A stretch of DNA of 5,071 bases from DASSFZ01 sp036514635 (GTDB taxonomy: Bacteria; Chloroflexota; Anaerolineae; Fen-1058): the NCBI GenBank assembly GCA_036514635.1, contig DATBWU010000298.1:1-5071 (forward strand), read 5' to 3'. Position 1 is the stretch's first letter; the number at the start of each line of letters is the position of its first letter. Of the stretch, positions 1 through 4,865 are shown piece by piece. The notes beneath the pieces were generated by a model, which saw only the letters and a list, made by a program, of their open reading frames with translations, was not told where the DNA came from and made no database searches. Position numbers and translations under genes: made by a program.

Positions 1-414
1 CGCGAAGGCGACCGGCCACAGGGCGCCTTCGTCGAGGTTCGCCGTGTCGCTGAAGCCGAACGTCGCGTACCTCGTGTTGAACTTCTGCGCGCTTTGGAAG
101 AAGCAGACGACCTTGCCGTCCTTGGCATACGCGGGCATCCCATACCAGGTTTTCGGCGAGAGGGCTGGCGCGCTGGCTTTGATGATAGCATGGAGCCGCT
201 TGGCCATGGCGCGATCCGGTTCCTGCATCTCGGCGATCTTCGCGAGCACGGCGCTTTCCCCGTCCGCCTTGTCCTTGTTCGCGCGCGCGGCCGCCTTCAG
301 CTCTTGGGCGCGCTCCTTCATCGCGGCTCGTTCCTCGTCCGTGAATCCCTTGGACTTCTTGTTGATCGCGGTGGTGCTCTTGGCGGACTTTTGCGTGTCC
401 TTCTTTGGGCTCAT
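1..414 (-). CDS. DUF1801-family protein (partial, C-terminus beyond window)
   Basis: The minus frame is open from the ATG at 414-412 to the window edge, giving 138 codons. An excellent Shine-Dalgarno (AAGGAGG, complement of 420-426) lies 5 nt upstream, which fixes the start. Residues 1-50 are Lys/Ala-rich, basic and probably helical or disordered. From about residue 52 the protein matches what I know of DUF1801 (YdhG-like fold): DGESAVLAKIAEM, then WYGMPAY at 90-96, GKVVCFFQ at 100-107, KFNTRYATFGFSD at 111-123 and LDEGALWPVAFA to the edge. Family members are small cytosolic proteins of about 150 aa, so perhaps 10-20 residues are missing. The biochemical role is not established; some relatives are annotated as iron-chaperone-like. 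No signal peptide or membrane segment is visible. Only 35 nt separate the start codon from the insertion sequence, so its native promoter is probably displaced. It reads in the same direction as the transposase and may depend on read-through from it. Confidence 0.85.
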   Translation of the reverse strand, partial: MSPKKDTQKSAKSTTAINKKSKGFTDEERAAMKERAQELKAAARANKDKADGESAVLAKIAEMQEPDRAMAKRLHAIIKASAPALSPKTWYGMPAYAKDGKVVCFFQSAQKFNTRYATFGFSDTANLDEGALWPVAFA

Positions 415-419
415 AGAAA

Positions 420-426
420 CCTCCTT
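420..426 (-). promoter_or_regulatory. Ribosome binding site of the DUF1801 gene
   Basis: The minus strand reads AAGGAGG, a perfect anti-Shine-Dalgarno complement, 5 nt before the ATG at 414. It is the only strong translation signal in the 35 nt left between this gene and the insertion sequence. Confidence 0.8.
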
Positions 427-449
427 AAATAGTGATTGATTGTCGTTGA

Positions 450-496
450 ACTGGACTTCCGTACATCGGGCTATTTCGCTCTGAATTAAATGGACT
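450..496 (+). repeat. Left terminal inverted repeat of the insertion sequence
   Basis: It starts ACTGGACTTCCGTACAT and pairs with the complement of 2551-2597, with mismatches only at positions 18, 25, 31 and 40 of the 47-bp alignment approximately. It contains the motif TGGACTT twice, at 452-458 and 491-497 (39 nt apart), suggesting a bipartite transposase-binding site. The transposase stop codon (TTA on the plus strand, 486-488) lies within it, so the last transposase codons are under double constraint. Confidence 0.93.
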
Positions 497-2255
497 TGGC
501 AACGCGCATTTCGATTAGCTTGCCGGAGTGCGTTGAGATCCGCCGTTGATTGAAGCGCTGACAGGCCGCGACCGCTTCTTGCTGAACATGGGCGTTGCTG
601 AAGGGCTTGAGCGTAATCACAATCCGGTCAGGCGTCTCGCGGTAGAAGGCATCCTGATTGAAAAATGTGCGCCACAAGGTCAAAGGCGTGGCATGACGAT
701 AGTCCGCCCCAAAGTAGTGATCCCGTGCCCACAGTGCGCTGTTGTGCAGAGCAATTCGCAGAGGGGCGACGCTCTGATCCTTCTCGGTGTCCCCCTCAAA
801 GAAGGTGGCCTGCGGATTCAACTGGGTCAGTTCCTGCGCCACACGCGTTTGCTCTTGGCGATGTGATTCAATCTCTCGTTCGAGTGTGGCTTGGCGCACT
901 ACCTGTTTGAGTAAACGTCGCTGATGACGTTCCCGCTGGTCGTGCAATTGTTGCTGACGTTTCGCGGCGCGCCCGGCGGCTTGTGCCCCACCGCGGCGTG
1001 GCGGGCGCAAGAGTTTCGTCAATTGCTGGTCATGGCGCGCAGTGTACTTTTCCATGCGGCGCGCTTGCTCGGCCAACTGCGCCACCTTGCTTTCCAGTGT
1101 GTGCGTGACCGCGCGCAGATGGTTGGTGAGGTCAGTGAGCTGTTTGGCGACGCGGCGGTCCGGCACGCTCCGTTTGGCCCGCAGACCAAAGTTGGTATCG
1201 AGCCGCACAAAAGCAATCAGCGCGCGAAAGGAATTCTCTTGGGCGTTCCAGCGCGCCAGATACCAGCCCACGCCGCGCCGAATGTCTGGCTCTTGCTGGC
1301 GGCTGACCGTCGTGATCAAACTAATCAGGTGCTCAGGATGTTCCAGGTCATACAGCAGAGCCGCACGAACCCCCAAGTCCGGAGCCAGCTGAAAATCGGC
1401 ATCGGCGACGCGATGAGTGGTCTGACCGGTGCGCCGATCCTTGATCTGCCGAAAGCGTCCGCGCCGCATGAAGTCGGCTTCACGGCTATACTGATTGGAC
1501 TTCAACAAGGTCACAAAACCCTTGTTTTTCAGGGCTAGAGTGCGGATGACCTCGACGGACAGCCCTTCGCGGTCGGTGACGATAATTTGAATGAGAGGGC
1601 GTCCGATCGCTTGCTCAAGCGCCTGTGCGACAGCGACGACCACTTCGTTCAGATGCACATCGGCGGCATACGTCAGGCAGAAGAGGGCATGACCGCCACG
1701 CCCATGTACAAACGTCTGCTTCAGACAAGCTCGCACTTCGTGCAAGGCACTGACGAAGCCGACCGGACTGGGCTTGTTCGTCCAGATGACTTTGTCGTGC
1801 ATGTCCACGTAGAACACGTGGGCATCCGGGATGTCACCCGGCTGATACCAGGCTTGCCAGTAACAGCGCGCCAGGGCTTGACCTAACCGCGCAGCGATAC
1901 GCAGGCGAGTCAAGTCGCTCAGGTAGCGCTCCATTGTCACCGCGCGATAGACCTGGGACGTTTCGCTCAACCCACCCAGTCCGTCATCATCGGAGCTGTC
2001 CAGATGTCGCGGACGCGTCATGTTCTCGAACAAGGGTAGAAAGGCGAGCGTCTCGTTCTTGCGGACGAGGACCTCCGATGTATGTGTCAAAATGCGCAGG
2101 GGTGGCGCGTCCGCCTGGGATTGAGACGCGTGGCGGGCGGTCTCAATGACTTTCAACAGGGCCGTCCCAATGCCCAGTTCGAGCCATGCCCCTTTGAGCC
2201 ACCACGTGCCGGCGTCGGTCATCGGCTGACCGAGCGCCAGTTCCGAATCTGTCAC
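486..2255 (-). CDS. IS transposase, DDE catalytic domain (589 aa, ORF B)
   Basis: This protein cuts and joins the element ends. Probable catalytic acids are D151 (FYVDMHDK, 148-155), D228 (IVTDREG, 225-231) and E340 in WYLARWNAQENSF (331-343). The last motif resembles the C-terminal Y-x2-R-x3-E signature of IS4-like transposases, with one extra residue before the Glu. Residues 1-140 precede the core. Residues about 365-475 form a long, charged, Arg/Gln-rich probable coiled coil with a basic stretch LLRPPRRGGAQAAGRAAKR. Residues about 495-589 form a C-terminal domain with DRIVITLKPF at 543-552. The nominal start is GTG at 2255-2253 with no Shine-Dalgarno, 11 nt after the stop of the HTH ORF. 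This frame stays open upstream to a TGA at 2319-2321, so translation probably enters it by a -1 shift from the HTH ORF, giving a fusion of roughly 660-670 aa. Length and intact acids suggest a functional enzyme. Confidence 0.9.
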   Translation of the reverse strand: MTDSELALGQPMTDAGTWWLKGAWLELGIGTALLKVIETARHASQSQADAPPLRILTHTSEVLVRKNETLAFLPLFENMTRPRHLDSSDDDGLGGLSETSQVYRAVTMERYLSDLTRLRIAARLGQALARCYWQAWYQPGDIPDAHVFYVDMHDKVIWTNKPSPVGFVSALHEVRACLKQTFVHGRGGHALFCLTYAADVHLNEVVVAVAQALEQAIGRPLIQIIVTDREGLSVEVIRTLALKNKGFVTLLKSNQYSREADFMRRGRFRQIKDRRTGQTTHRVADADFQLAPDLGVRAALLYDLEHPEHLISLITTVSRQQEPDIRRGVGWYLARWNAQENSFRALIAFVRLDTNFGLRAKRSVPDRRVAKQLTDLTNHLRAVTHTLESKVAQLAEQARRMEKYTARHDQQLTKLLRPPRRGGAQAAGRAAKRQQQLHDQRERHQRRLLKQVVRQATLEREIESHRQEQTRVAQELTQLNPQATFFEGDTEKDQSVAPLRIALHNSALWARDHYFGADYRHATPLTLWRTFFNQDAFYRETPDRIVITLKPFSNAHVQQEAVAACQRFNQRRISTHSGKLIEMRVAKSI

Positions 2256-2266
2256 AGGCTCAGCGC

Positions 2267-2485
2267 TTAAAAGGGGGGCGGTGACTCGGACTTGGTCGTG
2301 GACTTGGGCCCGGGTGACTCATCCGCCAAAATGTCGGGCAGCGCCTCCAAAACGCGTTGATACCAGTTGTACAAGGATTGCTTGGAGAGCCGTCGTTTGC
2401 GGATAATGTCCGCGACGTTCGTCAACCGCAGACTCTCGCGCATCGCGGCAACCTTGGTGTTCAGTTTGACTTTTCGCCGGGGCAT
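2267..2485 (-). CDS. IS helix-turn-helix ORF (72 aa, ORF A), likely N-terminus of the transposase
   Basis: This is a small basic protein with a predicted helix-turn-helix over about residues 8-52 (VAAMRESLRLTNVADIIRKR, then LSKQSLYNWYQRVLEAL), ending in a linker ADESPGPKSTTKSES. It probably recognises the terminal inverted repeats. The ATG at 2485-2483 has a good Shine-Dalgarno (TAAAGGAG, complement of 2493-2500) at 7 nt and a promoter at 2516-2543. The ORF ends CCG CCC CCC TTT TAA. Its last 50 or so bases overlap the open frame of the DDE ORF in the -1 register. HTH and DDE parts of a transposase are usually fused or joined by frameshifting, so I read this as the N-terminal part of one transposase. 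It could also act alone as a DNA-binding regulator, as IS3-type OrfA proteins do. Confidence 0.8.
   Translation of the reverse strand: MPRRKVKLNTKVAAMRESLRLTNVADIIRKRRLSKQSLYNWYQRVLEALPDILADESPGPKSTTKSESPPPF
2269..2278 (-). promoter_or_regulatory. Candidate frameshift site (CCCCCCTTTT)
   Basis: The minus strand reads six C followed by four T exactly where the HTH ORF ends, inside the roughly 50-nt overlap of the two transposase frames (2267-2318). The downstream frame is -1 relative to the upstream one. A ribosomal -1 slip on CCC codons, or transcriptional slippage adding one base to the C6 run, would both produce the fusion. The ORF B GTG has no ribosome binding site, which supports the frameshift reading over independent initiation. 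Confidence 0.6.
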
Positions 2486-2515
2486 AGCCGCACTCCTTTA
2501 GTGAGTTCGGCGTCT

Positions 2516-2543
2516 ATTATGCACGGATCAGCGAATATTTCAA
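2516..2543 (-). promoter_or_regulatory. Transposase promoter
   Basis: The minus strand carries TTGAAA (complement of 2538-2543) and CATAAT (complement of 2516-2521) separated by 16 nt, each differing from the sigma-70 consensus at one base. It sits just inside the right inverted repeat and about 30 nt upstream of the HTH ORF start, as expected for an IS promoter. Confidence 0.65.
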
Positions 2544-2550
2544 GAAATCG

Positions 2551-2597
2551 AGTCCATATAATTCAGGGCGAATTAGCCCAATGTACGGAAGTCCAGT
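2551..2597 (-). repeat. Right terminal inverted repeat of the insertion sequence
   Basis: Its complement begins ACTGGACTTCCGTACAT and ends TATATGGACT, matching the left repeat at 43 of 47 positions. The outermost pair is A/T at 450/2597, and homology stops immediately outside. The transposase promoter -35 box lies just inside, at 2538-2543. Confidence 0.93.
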
Positions 2598-2600
2598 GTA

Positions 2601-2702
2601 ACCACCTACCGCGCCGGTTTTCAAGGGTTCGTGGCTGTTGGTGTACACACTTGGCGAGCGTAACTCGCCTCAGCCGGTGGCGGCTTATCTCGACCGTTGG
2701 AC
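2601..2702 (+). other. attC site 1, left-truncated by the insertion sequence
   Basis: The sequence ACCACCTACCGCGCCGGTTTTCA aligns with the L'' side and loop of attC site 2 (ACCACCGACCGCGCCGGTTTTCA, from 3534). The right arm GGTGGCGGCTTATCTCGACC followed by GTTGGAC (R', 2696-2702) matches sites 2 and 3. The expected R'' (RYYYAAC) and the AAGCCG half of L'' are missing: the insertion sequence ends at 2597 where they should be. This site would have closed a cassette whose body is no longer next to it. Confidence 0.7.
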
Positions 2703-2901
2703 GGCGCAGGTTTTCAGAAACTCTATTTTGGGGGGATATCAGACAGTGCTTGGCCGGAGGGTCAATCCGAACGGTCCGTGGTACATATCGTCTGTAGCGG
2801 TCAACCGGAATCTCGCCTGAGCGGGTCATGCATCAGCCGCCGTGTCGTAATGCGTAAACCGCGTTTGGAAAGGAGCGCACCGAGCCAGCCGTAGGCCGCC
2901 C
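2703..2901 (+). other. Cassette A leader, no convincing gene
   Basis: About 200 bases with no ORF I can support. Short frames exist but lack ribosome binding sites and recognisable protein composition. Near its start, GCGCAGGTTTTCAGAAAC (2705-2722) resembles the GCGCCGGTTTTCAGAGGC loop segment of attC site 2, perhaps a remnant of an older site. A GGAAAGGAG stretch near 2867-2875 looks like a Shine-Dalgarno but has no start codon at a usable distance. Confidence 0.4.
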
Positions 2902-2930
2902 TTGTCCACTATTGCCCCATGTGCGATAAT
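2902..2930 (+). promoter_or_regulatory. Probable promoter of cassette A genes, leaderless
   Basis: TTGTCC at 2902-2907 (4 of 6 to consensus), a 17-nt spacer and GATAAT at 2925-2930 (5 of 6). Only 8 nt separate the -10 box from the ATG at 2939, so the transcript would begin at or within a few bases of the start codon. No Shine-Dalgarno is present before that ATG, which fits leaderless translation. Confidence 0.55.
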
Positions 2931-2938
2931 GTAGTTCG

Positions 2939-3172
2939 ATGCACTTTGAGATCATCGACCAAATCACCGACGTCGAAACAATCGCGGTAGGAAGTAGTAT
3001 CCGCATACTGCCGGTGTTGCGAAAACAATATGGTTCGGGCCGTTGGAGAAAACTGAAAGGCATCGCCACGGTTCGCCTGGCCGATGGGACGATACGTTTG
3101 GCCGAAGTGCATTGGTTCGAGGCACATGGTATCGGCAAACGGAAAATGCGAATCAAGCGTTTCTTGGACTGA
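2939..3172 (+). CDS. Small conserved hypothetical protein (77 aa)
   Basis: A compact basic protein, MHFEIIDQITDVETIAVGSS at the start, with GRWRKLKG at 34-41, an alternating strand-like stretch IATVRLADGTIRLAEVHWF at 42-60, EAHGIG at 61-66 and a basic end KMRIKRFLD. I recall similar short proteins, annotated hypothetical, in cyanobacteria and other environmental bacteria, but know no function. There is no signal peptide or membrane segment; the pattern suggests a small beta-rich fold that could bind nucleic acid or protein. It has no Shine-Dalgarno and probably starts a leaderless message (-10 GATAAT 8 nt upstream). Its stop lies 4 nt before the next ATG, so the two genes are very likely co-translated. 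As the first gene of a two-gene cassette it could be one half of a toxin-antitoxin-like pair; that is inference from context only. Confidence 0.8.
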   Translation: MHFEIIDQITDVETIAVGSSIRILPVLRKQYGSGRWRKLKGIATVRLADGTIRLAEVHWFEAHGIGKRKMRIKRFLD

Positions 3173-3176
3173 AGAT

Positions 3177-3479
3177 ATGACGACTAAACTTCAAAAGCCG
3201 GGACAGCGATTTGCCATCTGCATTAACACAGACGACGCGGATTTATTGACACCCCGCATGGTCTATCAAGTCCTACCTGACGAGCGTGCAGCAGAATCGG
3301 ACTATATCCGGGTCATCGATAACGAAGGCGAGGATTACTTGTATCCGGCCAAGTACTTCGTGCTCGTAGATTTTCCACAGCCGGTGAAGCGCGCCTTGTT
3401 ACGCACGCGAGCGCCAGTCATGCGCAGTGTACCTACTGGACGTAGCCGCTTATCCTCCGCGCAGCGAAAAGGTCTCTAA
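3177..3479 (+). CDS. Small conserved hypothetical protein (100 aa), partner gene
   Basis: The start ATG at 3177 comes 4 nt after the TGA of the preceding gene (TGAAGATATG). An in-frame ATG at 3084 would overlap that gene extensively and gives unconvincing sequence, so I choose 3177. The core reads RFAICINTDDADLLTPRMVY (11-30), QVLPDERAAESDYIRVIDNE (31-50), GEDYLYPAKYFVLVDFPQPV (51-70). It is acidic and beta-rich, resembling uncharacterised small SH3-like proteins ending in DYLYP-x2-YFV that I recall from environmental genomes. Residues 75-100 are a basic, low-complexity tail (LRTRAPVMRSVPTGRSRLSSAQRKGL is split by several Arg/Ser). The acidic core and the basic partner would suit complex formation, but nothing proves it. 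The stop codon lies 9 nt before R'' of attC site 2, typical of the last gene of a cassette. Confidence 0.8.
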   Translation: MTTKLQKPGQRFAICINTDDADLLTPRMVYQVLPDERAAESDYIRVIDNEGEDYLYPAKYFVLVDFPQPVKRALLRTRAPVMRSVPTGRSRLSSAQRKGL

Positions 3480-3488
3480 CCGCGGGCC

Positions 3489-3635
3489 GCCCAACAACTC
3501 AATCCCCCAAAGAACGGGGACTTCGTGAAGCCGACCACCGACCGCGCCGGTTTTCAGAGGCTTGTGCCTGGCATCGTATTCTTTCGGCGGTGTATACTTG
3601 CCAGAGTCGGTGGTGGCTTAGCTCGGCCGTTGGGC
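3489..3635 (+). other. attC site 2 (complete)
   Basis: R'' GCCCAAC (3489-3495) and R' GTTGGGC (3629-3635) are exact reverse complements. L'' AAGCC(G)ACCACCGAC (3528-3542) pairs perfectly over 14 bp with L' GTCGGTGGTGGCTT (3606-3619) once G3533 is left out, giving the single extrahelical base typical of L''. The L'-R' spacer AGCTCGGCC is 9 nt. The R''-L'' spacer is unusually long at 32 nt and contains a small hairpin, TCCCC 3503-3507 with GGGGA 3516-3520. The loop side (CGCGCCGGTTTTCAG) is shared with site 1. Total length is 147 bp. In integrons the bottom strand folds into the substrate of the integrase. Confidence 0.8.
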
Positions 3636-3660
3636 CGCGCCGCGCGGATAGACGTTCGCG

Positions 3661-3665
3661 AAAGG
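3661..3665 (+). promoter_or_regulatory. Ribosome binding site of the cyclase gene
   Basis: AAAGG, preceded by CG, lies 10 nt before the GTG at 3676. The match is moderate and the spacing slightly long, but it supports GTG as the start; no in-frame ATG occurs before the conserved N-terminal region. Confidence 0.45.
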
Positions 3666-3675
3666 TACCTTCGCC

Positions 3676-4485
3676 GTGTCACAGCCCTCTGATCACAACA
3701 ACGCAGTAGACGAACTATGGCGCGTCTTCTTGACCACCGGCCATAACGCGAGCGAGCGACGGCAAAAGCACTTCTTCGCTCTCCTGCCGGCCCATCGCCG
3801 CTGCAAGTTCTGTTTTGCGCCCTTCGATGGCGTCGGTGCACCCCTGGTGCGCAGTGTCTTCGATAAGCGGCCGTCGCATCTGAATCCGAATCTGTGCACC
3901 GTCTGCGAGAACTTCGCCAGCAAGCACCAGGGCGGCGCAGAAATCGAGCTGTCCATGCTCTTCGTCGACGTGCGCGGGTCCACCCCCTTGGCCGAGAGCA
4001 TGACCGCTGCCGAGTTCAGCCGACTCATCAACCGGTTTTACAAGGTGGCCACGGACATCCTGATTCGAACCGACGCCCTGATTGACAAGCTGGTCGGCGA
4101 TCAGGTGACCGGCCTGTATGTTCCCGGACTGGCGGGGCCGACGCACGCCCAGCGCGCGATAACAGCGGCGCAGGGCATCCTGCGTGCGACCGGTCACGCC
4201 GACCCAGGTGGGCCATGGATTCCGCTAGGTGCCGGGGTGCATACCGGCACAGCCTATGTTGGCTCCGTAGGCTCCAAGGAGAGCACGACCGACATTACGG
4301 TTCTCGGCGATGCGGCCAATACTGCTGCTCGTCTCTCGTCCAGTGCCGGGCGGGGTGAGATCCTGATCAGCCAAACCGCCTATGTGTCTATCGGACGGTC
4401 GCTGGGTGACCTCGATCAGCGCATACTTACGTTGAAGGGCAAGAGCGAACCTGTGGTTGTTCATGTGCTCACGCATTATTCATGA
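3676..4485 (+). CDS. Class III adenylate/guanylate cyclase with N-terminal Cys-pair module (269 aa)
   Basis: This protein converts ATP (or GTP) to the 3',5'-cyclic nucleotide in the cytosol. Residues 1-40 are helical. Residues 43-77 hold a probable zinc-binding module, C43-x2-C46 and C74-x2-C77, with APFDGVGAPLVRS between. The catalytic domain runs from about 90 to 266. Metal-binding Asp are D98 (LFVDVRGST) and D142 (DKLVGDQV). Adenine-specifying residues are K138 and D206 (TTDITVLGD). Transition-state residues are N215 and R219 (NTAARL). All key positions are present, so it should be active and is more likely an adenylate than a guanylate cyclase. I recall this N-terminal Cys-pair plus cyclase layout from actinobacterial and Chloroflexota genomes. 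It has no membrane or sensory domain. Class III cyclases work as dimers. GTG is the start (Shine-Dalgarno AAAGG). It is the only gene in its cassette. Confidence 0.93.
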   Translation: MSQPSDHNNAVDELWRVFLTTGHNASERRQKHFFALLPAHRRCKFCFAPFDGVGAPLVRSVFDKRPSHLNPNLCTVCENFASKHQGGAEIELSMLFVDVRGSTPLAESMTAAEFSRLINRFYKVATDILIRTDALIDKLVGDQVTGLYVPGLAGPTHAQRAITAAQGILRATGHADPGGPWIPLGAGVHTGTAYVGSVGSKESTTDITVLGDAANTAARLSSSAGRGEILISQTAYVSIGRSLGDLDQRILTLKGKSEPVVVHVLTHYS

Positions 4486-4528
4486 CAGCAGATCATCGGC
4501 TGTGACGCCAGGTGCTCAGTCGCGCGCG

Positions 4529-4718
4529 GCCCAACCAATCGCTGAAGCCGACCGACTACCGCGCCGCGATTCAGGCGTTCAGATTGGCGAGGTAGTATCG
4601 CCATAAAGTGTCCTTTTCACTCAGCGTATCCGGCCAACAGAGTAGCAGTGAGGCAGTCGCACCTGGCCCACTGTGGCGCGTGGCGCACCACGTTGGCGGC
4701 TTAGCTCGGCCGTTGGAC
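4529..4718 (+). other. attC site 3 (complete, long loop)
   Basis: R'' GCCCAAC (4529-4535) and R' GTTGGAC (4712-4718) match at 6 of 7 positions. L'' AAGCCGACCGAC (4545-4556) pairs with L' GTTGGCGGCTT (4692-4702) with A4551 extrahelical and one G.T pair. Spacers are 9 nt on each side (CAATCGCTG and AGCTCGGCC), the usual size. The segment GGCGGCTTAGCTCGGCCGTTGG is nearly the same as in site 2. At 190 bp it is longer than most attC sites; the excess is in the central variable region. Confidence 0.75.
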
Positions 4719-4865
4719 GGCGCGAAGAGATATGCTGTTCAAAGCCGACCAACATCACCGTGGCGCGTCACGAAGAGGCGCTACTCTCGCCTGCCGTGCG
4801 GAATATCAGAGGTGCTGCTTGAGCCAGCGCTCGATGCAACCGTCGGCTACTGGTTGGGGAGCGGT
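4719..4865 (+). other. Gene-free stretch with possible degenerate attC
   Basis: I see no supportable gene. AAAGCCGACC (4741-4750) resembles L'', and GTCGGCT (4842-4848) followed by GTTGGGG (4853-4859) resembles L' and R'. AGCCGAC and GTCGGCT are exact complements. There is no clear R'' upstream and the last base of R' is off consensus, so this is at best a decayed site or an ORF-less cassette. Confidence 0.3.

Larger units (their letters stand above)
450..2597 (-). mobile_element. Complete insertion sequence, DDE transposase type, 2148 bp
   Basis: The element is bounded by 47-bp terminal inverted repeats (450-496 and 2551-2597) that match at 43 of 47 positions. Inside are a minus-strand HTH ORF (2485-2267) and a 589-aa transposase ORF (2255-486); the transposase stop codon lies inside the left repeat. 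Both ends are present, so the copy looks structurally whole. I see no target-site duplication: the left flank ends GTCGTTGA and the right flank begins GTAACCAC. Its right end abuts the interior of an attC-like site, while its left end abuts the 5' region of an unrelated minus-strand gene. The transposase has an IS4-like DDE arrangement (RNase H fold), but I cannot assign a named IS family with certainty. Confidence 0.93.
2697..3629 (+). mobile_element. Gene cassette A (two small genes plus attC 2)
   Basis: The limits are the G/TT recombination points of R' in site 1 (GTTGGAC, 2696) and site 2 (GTTGGGC, 3629). The 933-bp unit holds a leader of about 240 bp, two plus-strand ORFs and a 3'-terminal attC, the standard order for an integron cassette. 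The long leader with its own promoter is less usual than a promoterless cassette, but is common for cassettes that must be expressed far from the integron promoter. Confidence 0.65.
3630..4712 (+). mobile_element. Gene cassette B (cyclase plus attC 3)
   Basis: This 1083-bp unit runs between the G/TT points of R' in sites 2 and 3. It has a 46-nt leader, a single plus-strand ORF and a 3' attC starting 44 nt after the stop, the textbook compact cassette layout. No convincing promoter precedes the ORF, so it may depend on transcription from cassette A. Confidence 0.7.

Noticed and set aside
44..439. Plus-strand ORFs over the DUF1801 gene
   Set aside because: They are antisense to a recognised coding frame that has a perfect ribosome binding site, and their translations resemble no family.
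445..451. GTTGAAC fits the R' consensus GTTRRRY
   Set aside because: It straddles the IS end and has no L' arm beside it; a chance match.
546..2270. Several plus-strand ORFs of 60-200 aa inside the insertion sequence
   Set aside because: They lie opposite the 589-aa transposase frame and are explained by its codon bias.
450..2597. IS1111-type attC-targeting element
   Set aside because: Those are IS110-family elements with shorter DEDD transposases and sub-terminal repeats; this one has a DDE enzyme and long terminal repeats.
2563..2829. Minus-strand ORF spanning the IS end and attC site 1
   Set aside because: It crosses the IS boundary and an attC site, has an Arg-rich unstructured translation and no ribosome binding site.
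2697..2894. 65-aa plus ORF starting at the cassette A boundary
   Set aside because: It starts in R' without a Shine-Dalgarno and its sequence is not protein-like; I treat the stretch as a leader.
3715..4197. 160-aa minus-strand ORF opposite the cyclase
   Set aside because: The plus-strand cyclase has all its catalytic motifs; the antisense frame is a shadow.
4485..4503. ACAGC/GCTGT hairpin after the cyclase as a terminator
   Set aside because: The stem is only 5 bp with a 9-nt loop and no T-run follows.
4808..4865. Minus frame ending ADGCIERWLKQHL and stop, like the C-terminus of an enzyme
   Set aside because: Only about 20 codons before the IS3-like end; too short to identify and it overlaps the possible degenerate attC.
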